Assembly (NCBI RefSeq): GCF_024055715.1
Contig: NZ_JAMXMV010000008.1
Location: 124,001-188,000, forward strand
Length of the DNA stretch: 64,000 nucleotides
Direction: 5' to 3'
Source: Actinoallomurus soli
GTDB taxonomy: Bacteria; Actinomycetota; Actinomycetes; Streptosporangiales; Streptosporangiaceae
Shown here: piece by piece, positions 41,994 through 50,814 of the stretch
How positions within the stretch are numbered: position 1 is the stretch's first letter
Layout: each line of letters opens with the position of its first letter
Notes under the pieces: generated by a model
The model's database searches: none
Told to the model about the DNA's origin: nothing
Seen by the model: only the letters and a program-made list of their open reading frames with translations
Position numbers and translations under genes: made by a program

Positions 41994-44393
41994 TCAGGGC
42001 AGGGTCCACTTCTGGTTGGCGCCGCCGTTGCAGTCCCACAGTTCGAGCTGGGTGCCGTTGGTGGTGCTGGACGCGGGATCGTCCAGGCAGCGGCCGGACT
42101 GGACGCCCTTGAGCGTGCCGTCCGCCTGCGGCGTCCACTGCTGGTTGGTTCCGCCGTTGCAGTCCCACAGCTCGACCAGGGTGCCGTTGGACGTGCCCTG
42201 GCCGGTGACGTCCAGGCACTTGCCGCCCGGCCCGCCGAGCCGCAGCATGCCGTTGCCCCACCACCACGTCTGGGCGGCGCCGCCGTTGCAGTCCCAGATC
42301 TGGACGCGGGTGCCGTCGGCGGTCGAGCCTGCGTTGTCGTCGAGGCACATGGCGGTCAGGCCGGACGTGACCGGGCCGAGGTGCTGCTGCCCTGCGGTGC
42401 CCGGCGTGAGGGCGAAGTTGTCGAACTGGTCGGTCTGGTAGCCGGTGACGCCGAGGCCCGCCTGGCCGGCGGTGTACGAGGCGTCGGTGGCGCTGCCGAC
42501 GGTCACGCCGTCCACGGCGGCGGTCAGGGTGGTGTCCTGCAGTTTCAGCGACAGCCGGTGCCACCGGTTCAGCCCGAGCGCCGACGTGGTCCCGCTCGCC
42601 AGCGTCGTGAAGTGCCACGACGTGTCGCTCTTCACGATCGACCACGCCCCGCTGTCGGCGACCCGGAAATGGTAGGCGTTCAGGCCGTTGTTGTTGGTCC
42701 CCTGGAGGTTGACGCGGCCGAGCAGTTCGACGCTGCCGGACTGTTCCAGCATGGCGTCCGCGGCGACCGTGTAGTTGCCCCACGACCCGTCGCCCATGAT
42801 CGTGTACGGCGCGGTGTACGACTCGCCGGTCCAGCGGATCGGCGTGGTCGCGGCCATCTGCCGTACGCAGGATCCGGACCGGCCACCGCCGCATGCCACC
42901 CGCTGGAACGCGCCGTTCATGTCGGAGAAGTACTTCGGCGAGGTGGTGGTGGCCGCGGTCTCGAAGTCGTCGGAGTACGGCAGGGCCATCGCGGCGGCGG
43001 CCGGAGGGGTCGCGGTGCCCTTGCCCTGCCCCGTCGTGGTGGTGAGGGTGTAGACGGTCCCGGGCTGGAGCGTCAGGGAGTACGCCCCGCCCGACGGCGT
43101 GACGTCCGCGACGTGCGCGAGCTGGTCGGCGGGGCTGGAGGAGTTCACCTTGGTGGACCAGACGTGGACCTGCCCGGTGGACAGGCCACCCGTCACGGTG
43201 AAGGACGCGGTCTGCGCCGCGGTGGCGTCGACCGTCTCGACCACGGTGGTGTAGTCCGTGTTGTTCGTCGACTTGAGCGTCACATAGCTGCCGTTGGCGC
43301 GGTCGCCGCCCAGGAAGCCGCTCGCGGAGTCGATGTAGTGCCAGCCGGGCTTGGTGAACTGGGTGGTCTGCGCGGTGACCCAGGTCGTCCTGCCGATGGA
43401 GTAGTTCCCCGACCACGGCTGCGCGGCGATCGACATGCCGTCGGTGCTGTAGTGGAGGTTGGGGTACAGGGCGGCGATGACCGGCCAGTTGATGTAGGAG
43501 GTCATCCGCCCGTCGATGTAGTCCCGGTTGATGGCACGCGCGACCGCCGGGGCGCCGCCGTCGGTGTCCTCCGAGCCGTTCTCACTCGCCCACAGCGGCT
43601 TGCCGAGGCCCTGCGCGGTGGAGGTGCTCGGGCAGGAGGTGAACGCGGTCATATAGCCGCAGGGGTAATGCGTCCCGACGATGTCGACGGCGTTCTTGAA
43701 CGCCGGGTCGGAGGCCATGGCGTCGGCGACGTCCCACCCGCTGTCGGCCGCGACGACCTTGATCGACCCGTAGCCGTTCGCGGCGAGGGCGGACTTGAGG
43801 TTCTCGTACCAGCCGGCGTTCCAGTTGCGTTCGTTCCAGCCGCCGAGGTAGTCGATGCTCAGGTTGTGCTGTTTGGCGCAGCCGAGCCAGGACATCAGGT
43901 AGTCGATCATGTCCTGGGACCAGAAGTTCCCGCCGCCGATCCAGCCCGGCGCGCCCCAGGCGAGGCCGTACAGCCTGATGGCGGGGTTGCGGGCCTTGGC
44001 CTGCTCGGCCAGCCACCACTCGTACCCCTGGCCGCAGTCGACGGCGCCCCGGGTGTGCTCGTGGCTGGCCTCGGCGCCGTCGGTGGAGTTGGTGTCGCCG
44101 CCGATCTCGATCTTCAGCGTCTGCAGCGCGGCGCCGTACCCGGGCTTGAAGAGGTAGTCCAGCAACTGGCTCCGCTGCGGCTCGGGATAGTCGGCCAGCA
44201 GGCGGGAGTTCCCGCCGCCGCCGCTGATCGCGCCGACGCCGTCGAAGACCAGGCCGGGCTTGGTGCCGTCCAGGGTGATCGACGTGGCGACCGCGGCGTG
44301 GGCGGTACGGGCCGTCGTCACCCCGGCCAGTACGCCCAGCAGCAGGACCAGGACGGCGAAGAGAGGGATGCGAGGCCGTGCTGCGCGGGTCAT
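41994..44393 (-). CDS. Secreted GH59-type galactosidase with ricin-B lectin domain
   Basis: 799 residues. Signal peptide (about 1-33); GH59 galactocerebrosidase-like TIM barrel and beta-sandwich (VFDGVGAISGGGGNSRLLAD; acid/base Glu188 in WNERNW; nucleophile near Glu271 in WASENGSED); a lectin-like middle domain (about 500-650); and a C-terminal ricin-B/CBM13 domain (about 665-799) with three repeats ending CNGGAAQTWWW, CNGGTNQQW and CNGGANQKW. It probably releases galactose from galactans or galactolipids outside the cell. GGGAG lies before ATG 44393. Confidence 0.88.
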   Translation of the reverse strand: MTRAARPRIPLFAVLVLLLGVLAGVTTARTAHAAVATSITLDGTKPGLVFDGVGAISGGGGNSRLLADYPEPQRSQLLDYLFKPGYGAALQTLKIEIGGDTNSTDGAEASHEHTRGAVDCGQGYEWWLAEQAKARNPAIRLYGLAWGAPGWIGGGNFWSQDMIDYLMSWLGCAKQHNLSIDYLGGWNERNWNAGWYENLKSALAANGYGSIKVVAADSGWDVADAMASDPAFKNAVDIVGTHYPCGYMTAFTSCPSTSTAQGLGKPLWASENGSEDTDGGAPAVARAINRDYIDGRMTSYINWPVIAALYPNLHYSTDGMSIAAQPWSGNYSIGRTTWVTAQTTQFTKPGWHYIDSASGFLGGDRANGSYVTLKSTNNTDYTTVVETVDATAAQTASFTVTGGLSTGQVHVWSTKVNSSSPADQLAHVADVTPSGGAYSLTLQPGTVYTLTTTTGQGKGTATPPAAAAMALPYSDDFETAATTTSPKYFSDMNGAFQRVACGGGRSGSCVRQMAATTPIRWTGESYTAPYTIMGDGSWGNYTVAADAMLEQSGSVELLGRVNLQGTNNNGLNAYHFRVADSGAWSIVKSDTSWHFTTLASGTTSALGLNRWHRLSLKLQDTTLTAAVDGVTVGSATDASYTAGQAGLGVTGYQTDQFDNFALTPGTAGQQHLGPVTSGLTAMCLDDNAGSTADGTRVQIWDCNGGAAQTWWWGNGMLRLGGPGGKCLDVTGQGTSNGTLVELWDCNGGTNQQWTPQADGTLKGVQSGRCLDDPASSTTNGTQLELWDCNGGANQKWTLP

Positions 44394-44782
44394 GCCGACT
44401 CCCTTGGGCACCGTCACCGACGACGACCCCTCGGATCCGGCCGTTCGGCACCGACGGCCAGAAGCGGACGCCGGTCCCATCGGTTCGAAAGGTCGATCGG
44501 CCGGATGCTACGAAAGGGCTCCGGAGCGGTCAACGGCCGATGGCGAGGGGCCGGGTTCGCCCTGATGAGAGCCGCGTGTCCCGGCCGGCCGCCGTACGTC
44601 CTTTCATCGGTTTTCATGGGCACCGCCCGTGGGCCCGGCGGCACGCGTCTCCGTACGGGTGTCCGCACACCGCACCGTGTCGGTGCGTTCGTCGGATTAA
44701 GCACATATCGGCAGCTTTGCCGGGATTTGCCAAACGTTCGATTTCTCGCTCCCTTCCGGCCAACCGCGATCTTTAGCGTCCT
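44394..44782. other. Divergent intergenic region
   Basis: Separates the GH59 gene from the ABC operon. No gene seen; a locally AT-richer stretch around 44695-44780 is probably the promoter of the ABC operon. Confidence 0.4.
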
Positions 44783-44846
44783 CTTGCCGAAGATCGAGCC
44801 GAGGGAGACGCTCCCCTTGCTGATGATCAAGCTGAGGGAGACGCCA
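44783..44846 (+). repeat. Tandem 32-bp repeat carrying the ribosome site
   Basis: Two copies of a 32-bp unit (44783-44814 and 44815-44846) sharing GATC-x-AGC-x-GAGGGAGACGC. Each brings a GAGGGAG Shine-Dalgarno; the second serves the ABC ATPase at 44846. Confidence 0.75.
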
Positions 44847-45799
44847 TGCACGAAAGCCCCGCGGTCCGGGGTCGCCGAATCAAGAAGTCCTTCGGTGACG
44901 TGGTCGCGCTCGACGGTGTCGACCTCGACGTGGCGGCCGGTCAGGTCCACGGTCTGGTCGGTCCGAACGGCGCGGGAAAGACGACCCTCCTCGGTCTGCT
45001 CCTGGGCCTGGCGGTCGCCGACGGCGGCGAGCTGGAGATCCTGGGCACCCCGGTCGGCCGGACGCTCGCCGTCCCCGACGGCGTCGCGGGCTTCGTGGAC
45101 GGGCCGGGCCTCTACCCCTCCCTGACCGCGCGGCAGAACCTCTCGGCCCTGGCCTCACTGCGCGGGTACGACGCGGGCCGGGGCGTCGACGACGCGCTCG
45201 AACAGGTCGGGCTCACCGACGTCGCCGACGACCGTATCCGGGGATTCTCCCTCGGGATGCGCCAGCGGCTCGGGCTGGCCGCCGCGCTGCTCACCAGACC
45301 GCGCCTGCTGGTCCTCGACGAGCCGGCCAACGGCCTGGACCCCGCCGGCAAGCACCACGTGCACCGCGTCATCACCGGGCTCGCCGCGGACGGGGTCGCG
45401 GTGGTCCTGTCCAGCCACCGGATGGACGACCTCGCCGCGCTGTGCTCCGAGGTCACCGTCCTCGCGACCGGGCGGGTCGTCTTCTCCGGGCCGGTGACCA
45501 AGCTCGCCGCCGAGAGCGGAGCGCTCGACTACCGGCTGCTCACCTCCGACACGGCGGCCGCCCGCCGGGTGGCACTGGACACGCCGGGGATCCGCGTCCC
45601 CTCCGGCGGCGACCGCGTCCAGCGGCCGGACGCCGACGTGCTCGTGGTCCGCGGGGCGGTGCCGGCCGTCGAGGAGCTGGTGGTGCGGCTGGTACGGGCC
45701 GAGGTGGCCGTACGGGAGCTGGCGCCCGTCGTCGCGCCGCTCGAGGCCGCGTTCCTGGCCCTGACCGGAGCCGTACCGACCGATGAGGAGGTCTCATGA
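44846..45799 (+). CDS. ABC transporter ATP-binding protein
   Basis: 317-residue ATPase of the CcmA/DrrA group: Walker A GPNGAGKTT, signature FSLGMRQRL, Walker B LLVLDEP, H-loop SSHRMDD, and a C-terminal extension of about 100 residues. The start follows a duplicated GAGGGAG site. Coupled to the permease (ATGA overlap) and followed by a secreted phosphoesterase gene 3 bp after the permease. Confidence 0.93.
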   Translation: MHESPAVRGRRIKKSFGDVVALDGVDLDVAAGQVHGLVGPNGAGKTTLLGLLLGLAVADGGELEILGTPVGRTLAVPDGVAGFVDGPGLYPSLTARQNLSALASLRGYDAGRGVDDALEQVGLTDVADDRIRGFSLGMRQRLGLAAALLTRPRLLVLDEPANGLDPAGKHHVHRVITGLAADGVAVVLSSHRMDDLAALCSEVTVLATGRVVFSGPVTKLAAESGALDYRLLTSDTAAARRVALDTPGIRVPSGGDRVQRPDADVLVVRGAVPAVEELVVRLVRAEVAVRELAPVVAPLEAAFLALTGAVPTDEEVS

Positions 45800-47151
45800 C
45801 CACCACCGTCACGCCGCCCGCCGTCGAGGCGCGGCCGGCGCCGGTGCTGCGCGGCTACCGGTTCGAGCTGGTCAAGCTGCTCTCCCAGTGGCGGATCCGC
45901 GTGCTGCTGCTCGCCTGCTGGATCGCCCCGGCGGGCTTCGTCGCGGCGGTCAGCCTGCAGAGCGTGCTGCCCGCCGACACGGTCTTCGGCCGCTGGATGC
46001 ACGCCACCGGCTGGGCGGGGTCGCTCGTCGTGCTGGACTTCTCGCGCAGCTGGGCGCTCCCGCTGCTGACGGCGCTGGTCGCCGGTGACGTCTTCGCGGC
46101 CGAGGACCGGCTGGGCACCTGGCGTCACCTCCTCGTGGCGGTCCGCTCGCCGAGACGCATCTTCGTGTCCAAGGGCCTCGCCAGCCTCACCGTGCTCCTG
46201 CTGCTGGTGGCGGGGCTGGCCGGATCGAGCATCGCCGGCGGCCTGGCCGCGGTCGGGAACCACCCGCTCGTCGGCCTGGACGGCCATCTGCTCGCCCCGG
46301 CGGACGCGGCCGGCACGGTCCTGCTGTCGTGGGCCTGCGTGCTGGCGCCGACGCTGGCGTTCGCCGCGATCGGCCTCCTCGGCTCGGTGGCCCTGGGCCG
46401 CTCCACGATGGGGCTGCTGATGCCCGCGCTGCTCGCCTTCGCGCTGCAGCTCGCGCAGCTGCTTCCCCTGCCGGTGGCCGTACGGCTGGCCCTGCCGAGC
46501 CACGCCTTCCTCGCCTGGCGCGGCCTCTTCACCGGCCCGGCGCAGACGGGCCCCCTCTTCATCGGCCTCGCGGTGAGCCTGGCGTGGGCGGTCGTCGCGA
46601 CCGTGGCGGCCTACCACCTGTTCCTGCGCCGTGACTTCACCGATCTGACGTACGACGGATCGGGCCGGCGCGTCCTCGTGGCGGGCGCGCTGCCGCTCGC
46701 CGCCCTGGTCCTCCTCACCTTCGCCGTCGTCACCGCGACGACCCCGGCCAAGGGCTCCGGGATCGAGCGGGCCAAGGTCGAGGGCTCGCTCGCCACGGCG
46801 TACGCCCACCTCTACCGGATGCAGACGCGGGAGCTCCATCGCCCCGACGTCACCGAGGCCCAGTTGCGGGCCACCGCGTCCTGCGACAAGGGCGGCTCCC
46901 GGGTCGCCGACCAGGGACCGGGCAACGACTGGCGGTGTGTCGTGTCCTGGCACCTCCCCGGCGCGACCGCCGTGGGCACCGCCATCTACCAGCTCGACGT
47001 CACCGCGGATGGGCGGTACGTCGCCGACGGAGACGGGCCGAAGGAGGTGAACGGCTACTTCCAGGTGCGCACCTCGACCGGGGACGCACCTAACCCCCTG
47101 TGGCAGTTCGACGGGAACGTCGACCTGCTCGCGAGCACTTCGAAGGACTGA
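45796..47151 (+). CDS. ABC-2 type permease with external C-terminal domain
   Basis: 451 residues; about six helices up to residue 315, then roughly 130 residues outside the membrane (IERAKVEGSLATAYAHLYRM, SCDKGGSRVADQGPGNDWRC with two Cys). The added domain is unusual for ABC-2 permeases and might touch the exported substrate or the phosphoesterase encoded next. Operon with the ATPase and the phosphoesterase. Confidence 0.88.
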   Translation: MTTTVTPPAVEARPAPVLRGYRFELVKLLSQWRIRVLLLACWIAPAGFVAAVSLQSVLPADTVFGRWMHATGWAGSLVVLDFSRSWALPLLTALVAGDVFAAEDRLGTWRHLLVAVRSPRRIFVSKGLASLTVLLLLVAGLAGSSIAGGLAAVGNHPLVGLDGHLLAPADAAGTVLLSWACVLAPTLAFAAIGLLGSVALGRSTMGLLMPALLAFALQLAQLLPLPVAVRLALPSHAFLAWRGLFTGPAQTGPLFIGLAVSLAWAVVATVAAYHLFLRRDFTDLTYDGSGRRVLVAGALPLAALVLLTFAVVTATTPAKGSGIERAKVEGSLATAYAHLYRMQTRELHRPDVTEAQLRATASCDKGGSRVADQGPGNDWRCVVSWHLPGATAVGTAIYQLDVTADGRYVADGDGPKEVNGYFQVRTSTGDAPNPLWQFDGNVDLLASTSKD

Positions 47152-47154
47152 TCC

Positions 47155-49938
47155 ATGCACGTCACCCGCCAGCGCGTCACGAAGAAGGCCCCCAGTGGGC
47201 TCTTCGGCCGACGCACCGGCCACCGCATCCGCCTGGTGGCCGCCGGAACCGCAGCTCTCGCCATCGCGAGCGCGAGCATCGCCTACGCCTCCACCGACGT
47301 CTTCGGCGGCAACCATGTCGGCTCCACCACCGACGCGGGTCTGCAGCTCGCGAGCGACCAGGCCCTCAACCCGATCGGTGACCGCCTGCTCGTCGACAAC
47401 GGCAAGCTGCTCGCCTCGACGGTCAGCCCGGACGGCCGGTTCCTCGCGGCGCTCACCAACGACCGCTCGATCGCGCTGACCATCGTCGACCTGAAGAACT
47501 ACAAGGTGCTGCAGCAGGCCGGGACCGCCTCCACCGCCGGCGTGCGCATCTCCAGCAACAGCGTCGGGCAGGAGGGACCGGCCTACTCACCGGACGGCAA
47601 GACCCTCTGGCTGCCGCAGCTCGACGGCTTCAGCCGGTTCCCGGTGAACGACGACGGCACCCTCGGCAAGCCGACGTCCATCCCCATCGCCGCGCAGGGC
47701 TCCAAACACGCGATTCCGGCCCAGGCGGTCTTCTCCGCCGACGGCAAGACCGTGTACGTGGCCGTCAACGGCCAGAACCGCGTCGTGGCGATGGACGCGG
47801 CGACTGGAACGATCCAGCAGAACTGGAACGTGGGCATCGCGCCGCGGGGCCTCGCGCTCGTCGGCGGCAAGCTCTACGTCAGCAACGAGGGCGGCCGTCA
47901 GGCCAAGCCCGGCGAGACGACGATCAACTCCTACGGCACCGACGTGCCCGCCGACCCGAAGACGGGCGCGACGACCACCGGCACCGTCAGCGTGATCGAC
48001 GTCGCCGACCCGGCCGCCTCGGTCGGCTCCATCGAGGTGGGTCTGCACCCGACCGCGATGCACGCCGCCAGTGGCGCGCTGTTCGTCACCGACACGTTCG
48101 GCGACCAGGTCTCGGTCATCGACACGTCCAAGGACAAGGTCGTCCAGACGATCGCCACCCAGCCGTGGCCCGAGGCCAAGGTCGGCTACGCCCCGGACGG
48201 CGTGACCCTGACCAAGGACGGCCACCTGCTCGTCACCCTCGGGCGGGCCAACGCGGTCGCCGTCTACCGCTACACCAAGCCGCAGGAGCCGGTCAGCTAC
48301 GTCGGCCTCCTCCCGACGGACTACTACCCGGAGGAGGTCACCACCGTCGGCGACGACGTGATCGTGACCAACACCCGCGGCATCGGTGAGCGCGGCCCGA
48401 CGCGCACGATCAGCGAGGGCGCCGGCACCACGCCGGCCACGGGCCACAACACCCACGACTCGACCGGTTCGCTGCTCCGGTTCAAACTGCCGTCCGACCG
48501 GGCGATCACCAAGTCCACGGACACGGTCTTCGCGCTGAACGCCTGGGGCAAGCACGACGTCAAGGAGAGCCAGGGCAAGTCACGCAAGGCCGTGCCCGTC
48601 CCGAAGCGCCTCGGTGACCCGTCGACCATCAAGCACGTCTTCCTGCTGGTCAAGGAGAACCGCTCCTACGACCAGGTGTTCGGCGACGACACGCGCGGCA
48701 ACGGCGACCCGACGCTGGCGCAGTTCGGCCAGAAGGTCACCCCGAACCAGCACGCCCTCGCGAAGCAGTTCGGCCTGTACGACAACACCTACGACATCGG
48801 CACGAACTCCGCCGAGGGTCACAACTGGCTGATGCAGGCCGACGACCCGGAGTACACCGAGTCCAGCGCCGGCGAGTACGAGCGCAGCTACGACACCGAG
48901 GACGACGCGCTCGGCCACCAGCGCTCCGGCTTCATCTGGACCGGCGCCCAGGCCGCCGGCAAGACGGTGCGCAACTTCGGGGAGTTCAACCAGTTCGAGA
49001 CGATCCCGGCGGGCGCGACCTGGCAGAGCTTCTACTGTGACGCCAAGAACATGGACGCGACCGGCCAGGACACGACCCTGAAGACGGACACCGAGTCGCC
49101 GATCCCGTCGCTCAACGCCGTCACGGTGCACGACTACCCGAAGTTCGACACCAACATCCCGGACCAGTACCGGTACGAGATCTGGAAGCGCGACTTCGAG
49201 AAGAACGGCCCGGCCAACCTCAACATGTTCTGGCTGTCCAGCGACCACACCGGTGGGGCGCCGAACCCGGTCGCCCAGGTCGCCGACAACGACCTGGCCG
49301 TCGGCAAGATCGTGGACACCATCTCGCACAGCAAGTACTGGAAGGACTCCGCGATCTTCGTGATCGAGGACGACACCCAGAACGGCGTCGACCACGTCGA
49401 CGGCGCCCGCGGCCCCGTGCAGATCATCAGCCCCTACGCCCAGCACGGCACCGTGGACAGCCACTACTACACGCAGATCACCATGATCCGCACCATCGAG
49501 CAGATCCTCGGGATCCACCCGATGAACCAGAAGGACAGCGCCGCCACCCCGATGGCCGGAGCCTTCACCACCACGCCCGACTACACGCCGTTCACGGCGG
49601 TGCCCAACCAGGTCTCGCTCACCGGCGGCCTGGCCACCCCGCCGGCCTGCGGCAACGACGTCCCCGCCGGGACGACCGCCGCGGCGGCCCGCTCCCTGGC
49701 GACGGCGTCGACCATCCCCACCGACATGCGGCACACCGCCGAGCTCTGGACGGCCTGGGAGCAGAAGCAGCAGCTGACCGGCCCGAACGCGATCCCCGAC
49801 GTGGCCAACCCCCGGCTCATGAGCCACCTCACCTGGTACCAGGTGCACAACTGGAGCACCCCCTACCCGGGCGAGGACAAGATCTACACCCCGGACCAGG
49901 TCCCCGGCGGCTACCTGCCGGGCCCGGACGGGAACTGA
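47155..49938 (+). CDS. Secreted beta-propeller phosphoesterase
   Basis: 927 residues. N-terminal signal (RIRLVAAGTAALAIASASIA); residues 55-440 form a YVTN/NHL-type propeller (VSPDGRFLAALTNDRSIALT, FSADGKTVYVAVNGQNRVV, LFVTDTFGDQVSVID); about 485-800 is a phosphoesterase of the alkaline-phosphatase superfamily (VFLLVKENRSYDQVFGD with the metal/nucleophile region, WLSSDHTG, FVIEDDTQNGVDHVDGARGP). It resembles bacterial phospholipase C/acid phosphatase-like enzymes. Translated 3 bp after the ABC permease. Confidence 0.88.
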   Translation: MHVTRQRVTKKAPSGLFGRRTGHRIRLVAAGTAALAIASASIAYASTDVFGGNHVGSTTDAGLQLASDQALNPIGDRLLVDNGKLLASTVSPDGRFLAALTNDRSIALTIVDLKNYKVLQQAGTASTAGVRISSNSVGQEGPAYSPDGKTLWLPQLDGFSRFPVNDDGTLGKPTSIPIAAQGSKHAIPAQAVFSADGKTVYVAVNGQNRVVAMDAATGTIQQNWNVGIAPRGLALVGGKLYVSNEGGRQAKPGETTINSYGTDVPADPKTGATTTGTVSVIDVADPAASVGSIEVGLHPTAMHAASGALFVTDTFGDQVSVIDTSKDKVVQTIATQPWPEAKVGYAPDGVTLTKDGHLLVTLGRANAVAVYRYTKPQEPVSYVGLLPTDYYPEEVTTVGDDVIVTNTRGIGERGPTRTISEGAGTTPATGHNTHDSTGSLLRFKLPSDRAITKSTDTVFALNAWGKHDVKESQGKSRKAVPVPKRLGDPSTIKHVFLLVKENRSYDQVFGDDTRGNGDPTLAQFGQKVTPNQHALAKQFGLYDNTYDIGTNSAEGHNWLMQADDPEYTESSAGEYERSYDTEDDALGHQRSGFIWTGAQAAGKTVRNFGEFNQFETIPAGATWQSFYCDAKNMDATGQDTTLKTDTESPIPSLNAVTVHDYPKFDTNIPDQYRYEIWKRDFEKNGPANLNMFWLSSDHTGGAPNPVAQVADNDLAVGKIVDTISHSKYWKDSAIFVIEDDTQNGVDHVDGARGPVQIISPYAQHGTVDSHYYTQITMIRTIEQILGIHPMNQKDSAATPMAGAFTTTPDYTPFTAVPNQVSLTGGLATPPACGNDVPAGTTAAAARSLATASTIPTDMRHTAELWTAWEQKQQLTGPNAIPDVANPRLMSHLTWYQVHNWSTPYPGEDKIYTPDQVPGGYLPGPDGN

Positions 49939-49959
49939 CCCCGGCAGAACCCCTCTCAC

Positions 49960-49989
49960 GACGGCCCGCCGGAATCCCGGCGGGCCGTC
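49960..49989 (+). terminator. Terminator after the phosphoesterase operon
   Basis: A 13-bp perfect stem starting GACGGCCCGCCGG with a 4-nt loop, no T-run. Confidence 0.7.
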
Positions 49990-50021
49990 CGCCTACCGGC
50001 ACCACGGGCCAGGGCTGATCT

Positions 50022-50711
50022 CTAGAGATCGCCTGATCCGGCAGGAGTTTCGTTCTGACCGGTGCCGCGCCGTGGCGCCGTCAGTGGCGTCAGCACTTCG
50101 TCCACGATCGCCTGCACCTCTGCCTGGTCGACGGTTCCCTTCTCCAGCGACTCGGCGATGATCAGGCGAGGGCCCACGGACGCCACGCGCGGGGTGACGC
50201 ACTGGTGGGCCGCCTCACCGCGGTCGGCGGCCGCCTGCAGAACGGCCAGCAGGATCCGCTGGTGCGGGAGGACGACCAGGCGGCGGACCTCATCGAAGAT
50301 CTCGGGATGGCGGGCTCGCTGAGTCAGCAGGGGGCGCAGCGCTCGGCCTCGCGGCTCGTCCAGGACGCGGGCGAAGCGGCCGAGGAGCGCGATCAGGTCC
50401 CCGCGCAGGGAGCCGGTGTCGGGGGCGACGGGGTCGGCGAAGCCGGTGGACGGGTCGGTCAAGGCGGCGATGACCAGCTCCTTGGGAGTGGCCCAGCGGC
50501 GGTAGAGGGCCGACTTCCCGGTGCCGGCGAGGGGCGCGATCTTGTCGAAGGAGAGTTCCTCGAAGCTGGTGCACGCCAGTTCCTTCAAGGTGGCCTGGTA
50601 GATGGCGCGGGTCAGAGCCTCACCGCGACGCCGGGTGGCGCGGGGAGCGGCGGACCCGGGCGGCTGGGCCGCCGCGGCGGATGCATCGGGAGCGCGCGAG
50701 GTGGTGGCCAC
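50022..50711 (-). CDS. TetR family regulator
   Basis: 229 residues. A basic Ala/Pro-rich N-terminus precedes a TetR helix-turn-helix (FEELSFDKIAPLAGTGKSALYRRWATPKEL, about residues 45-85) and a C-terminal ligand/dimer domain (GRALRPLLTQRARHPEIFDEVRR). GTG 50711 is preferred over the upstream TTG at 50750. Divergent from an amidohydrolase gene; the 100-bp gap contains ACAG...CTGT and TCAC-N4-GTGA inverted repeats near the amidohydrolase promoter. It probably represses the amidohydrolase-SnoaL operon. Confidence 0.9.
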   Translation of the reverse strand: MATTSRAPDASAAAAQPPGSAAPRATRRRGEALTRAIYQATLKELACTSFEELSFDKIAPLAGTGKSALYRRWATPKELVIAALTDPSTGFADPVAPDTGSLRGDLIALLGRFARVLDEPRGRALRPLLTQRARHPEIFDEVRRLVVLPHQRILLAVLQAAADRGEAAHQCVTPRVASVGPRLIIAESLEKGTVDQAEVQAIVDEVLTPLTAPRRGTGQNETPAGSGDL

Positions 50712-50814
50712 CCGTCGGTTATAGCCGCCAGGCGAGTGAGCGTCGACCAAGGGGCGGATGTACAGTCACGTTAGTGAACAAATCTGTCCCTTATTTTGGG
50801 AGCTTCCCCTGACG

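Noticed and set aside
41994-42400. Repeated CNGG-type segments as a DNA repeat array
   Set aside because: They are the three sugar-binding subdomains of the ricin-B lectin fold, not an independent repeat.
40581-45125. A 1514-codon plus-strand open frame
   Set aside because: It runs antisense through the PlsC, patatin and GH59 genes, which all have clear domains; composition is Arg/Gly/Pro-rich with no domains. It is an effect of high GC.
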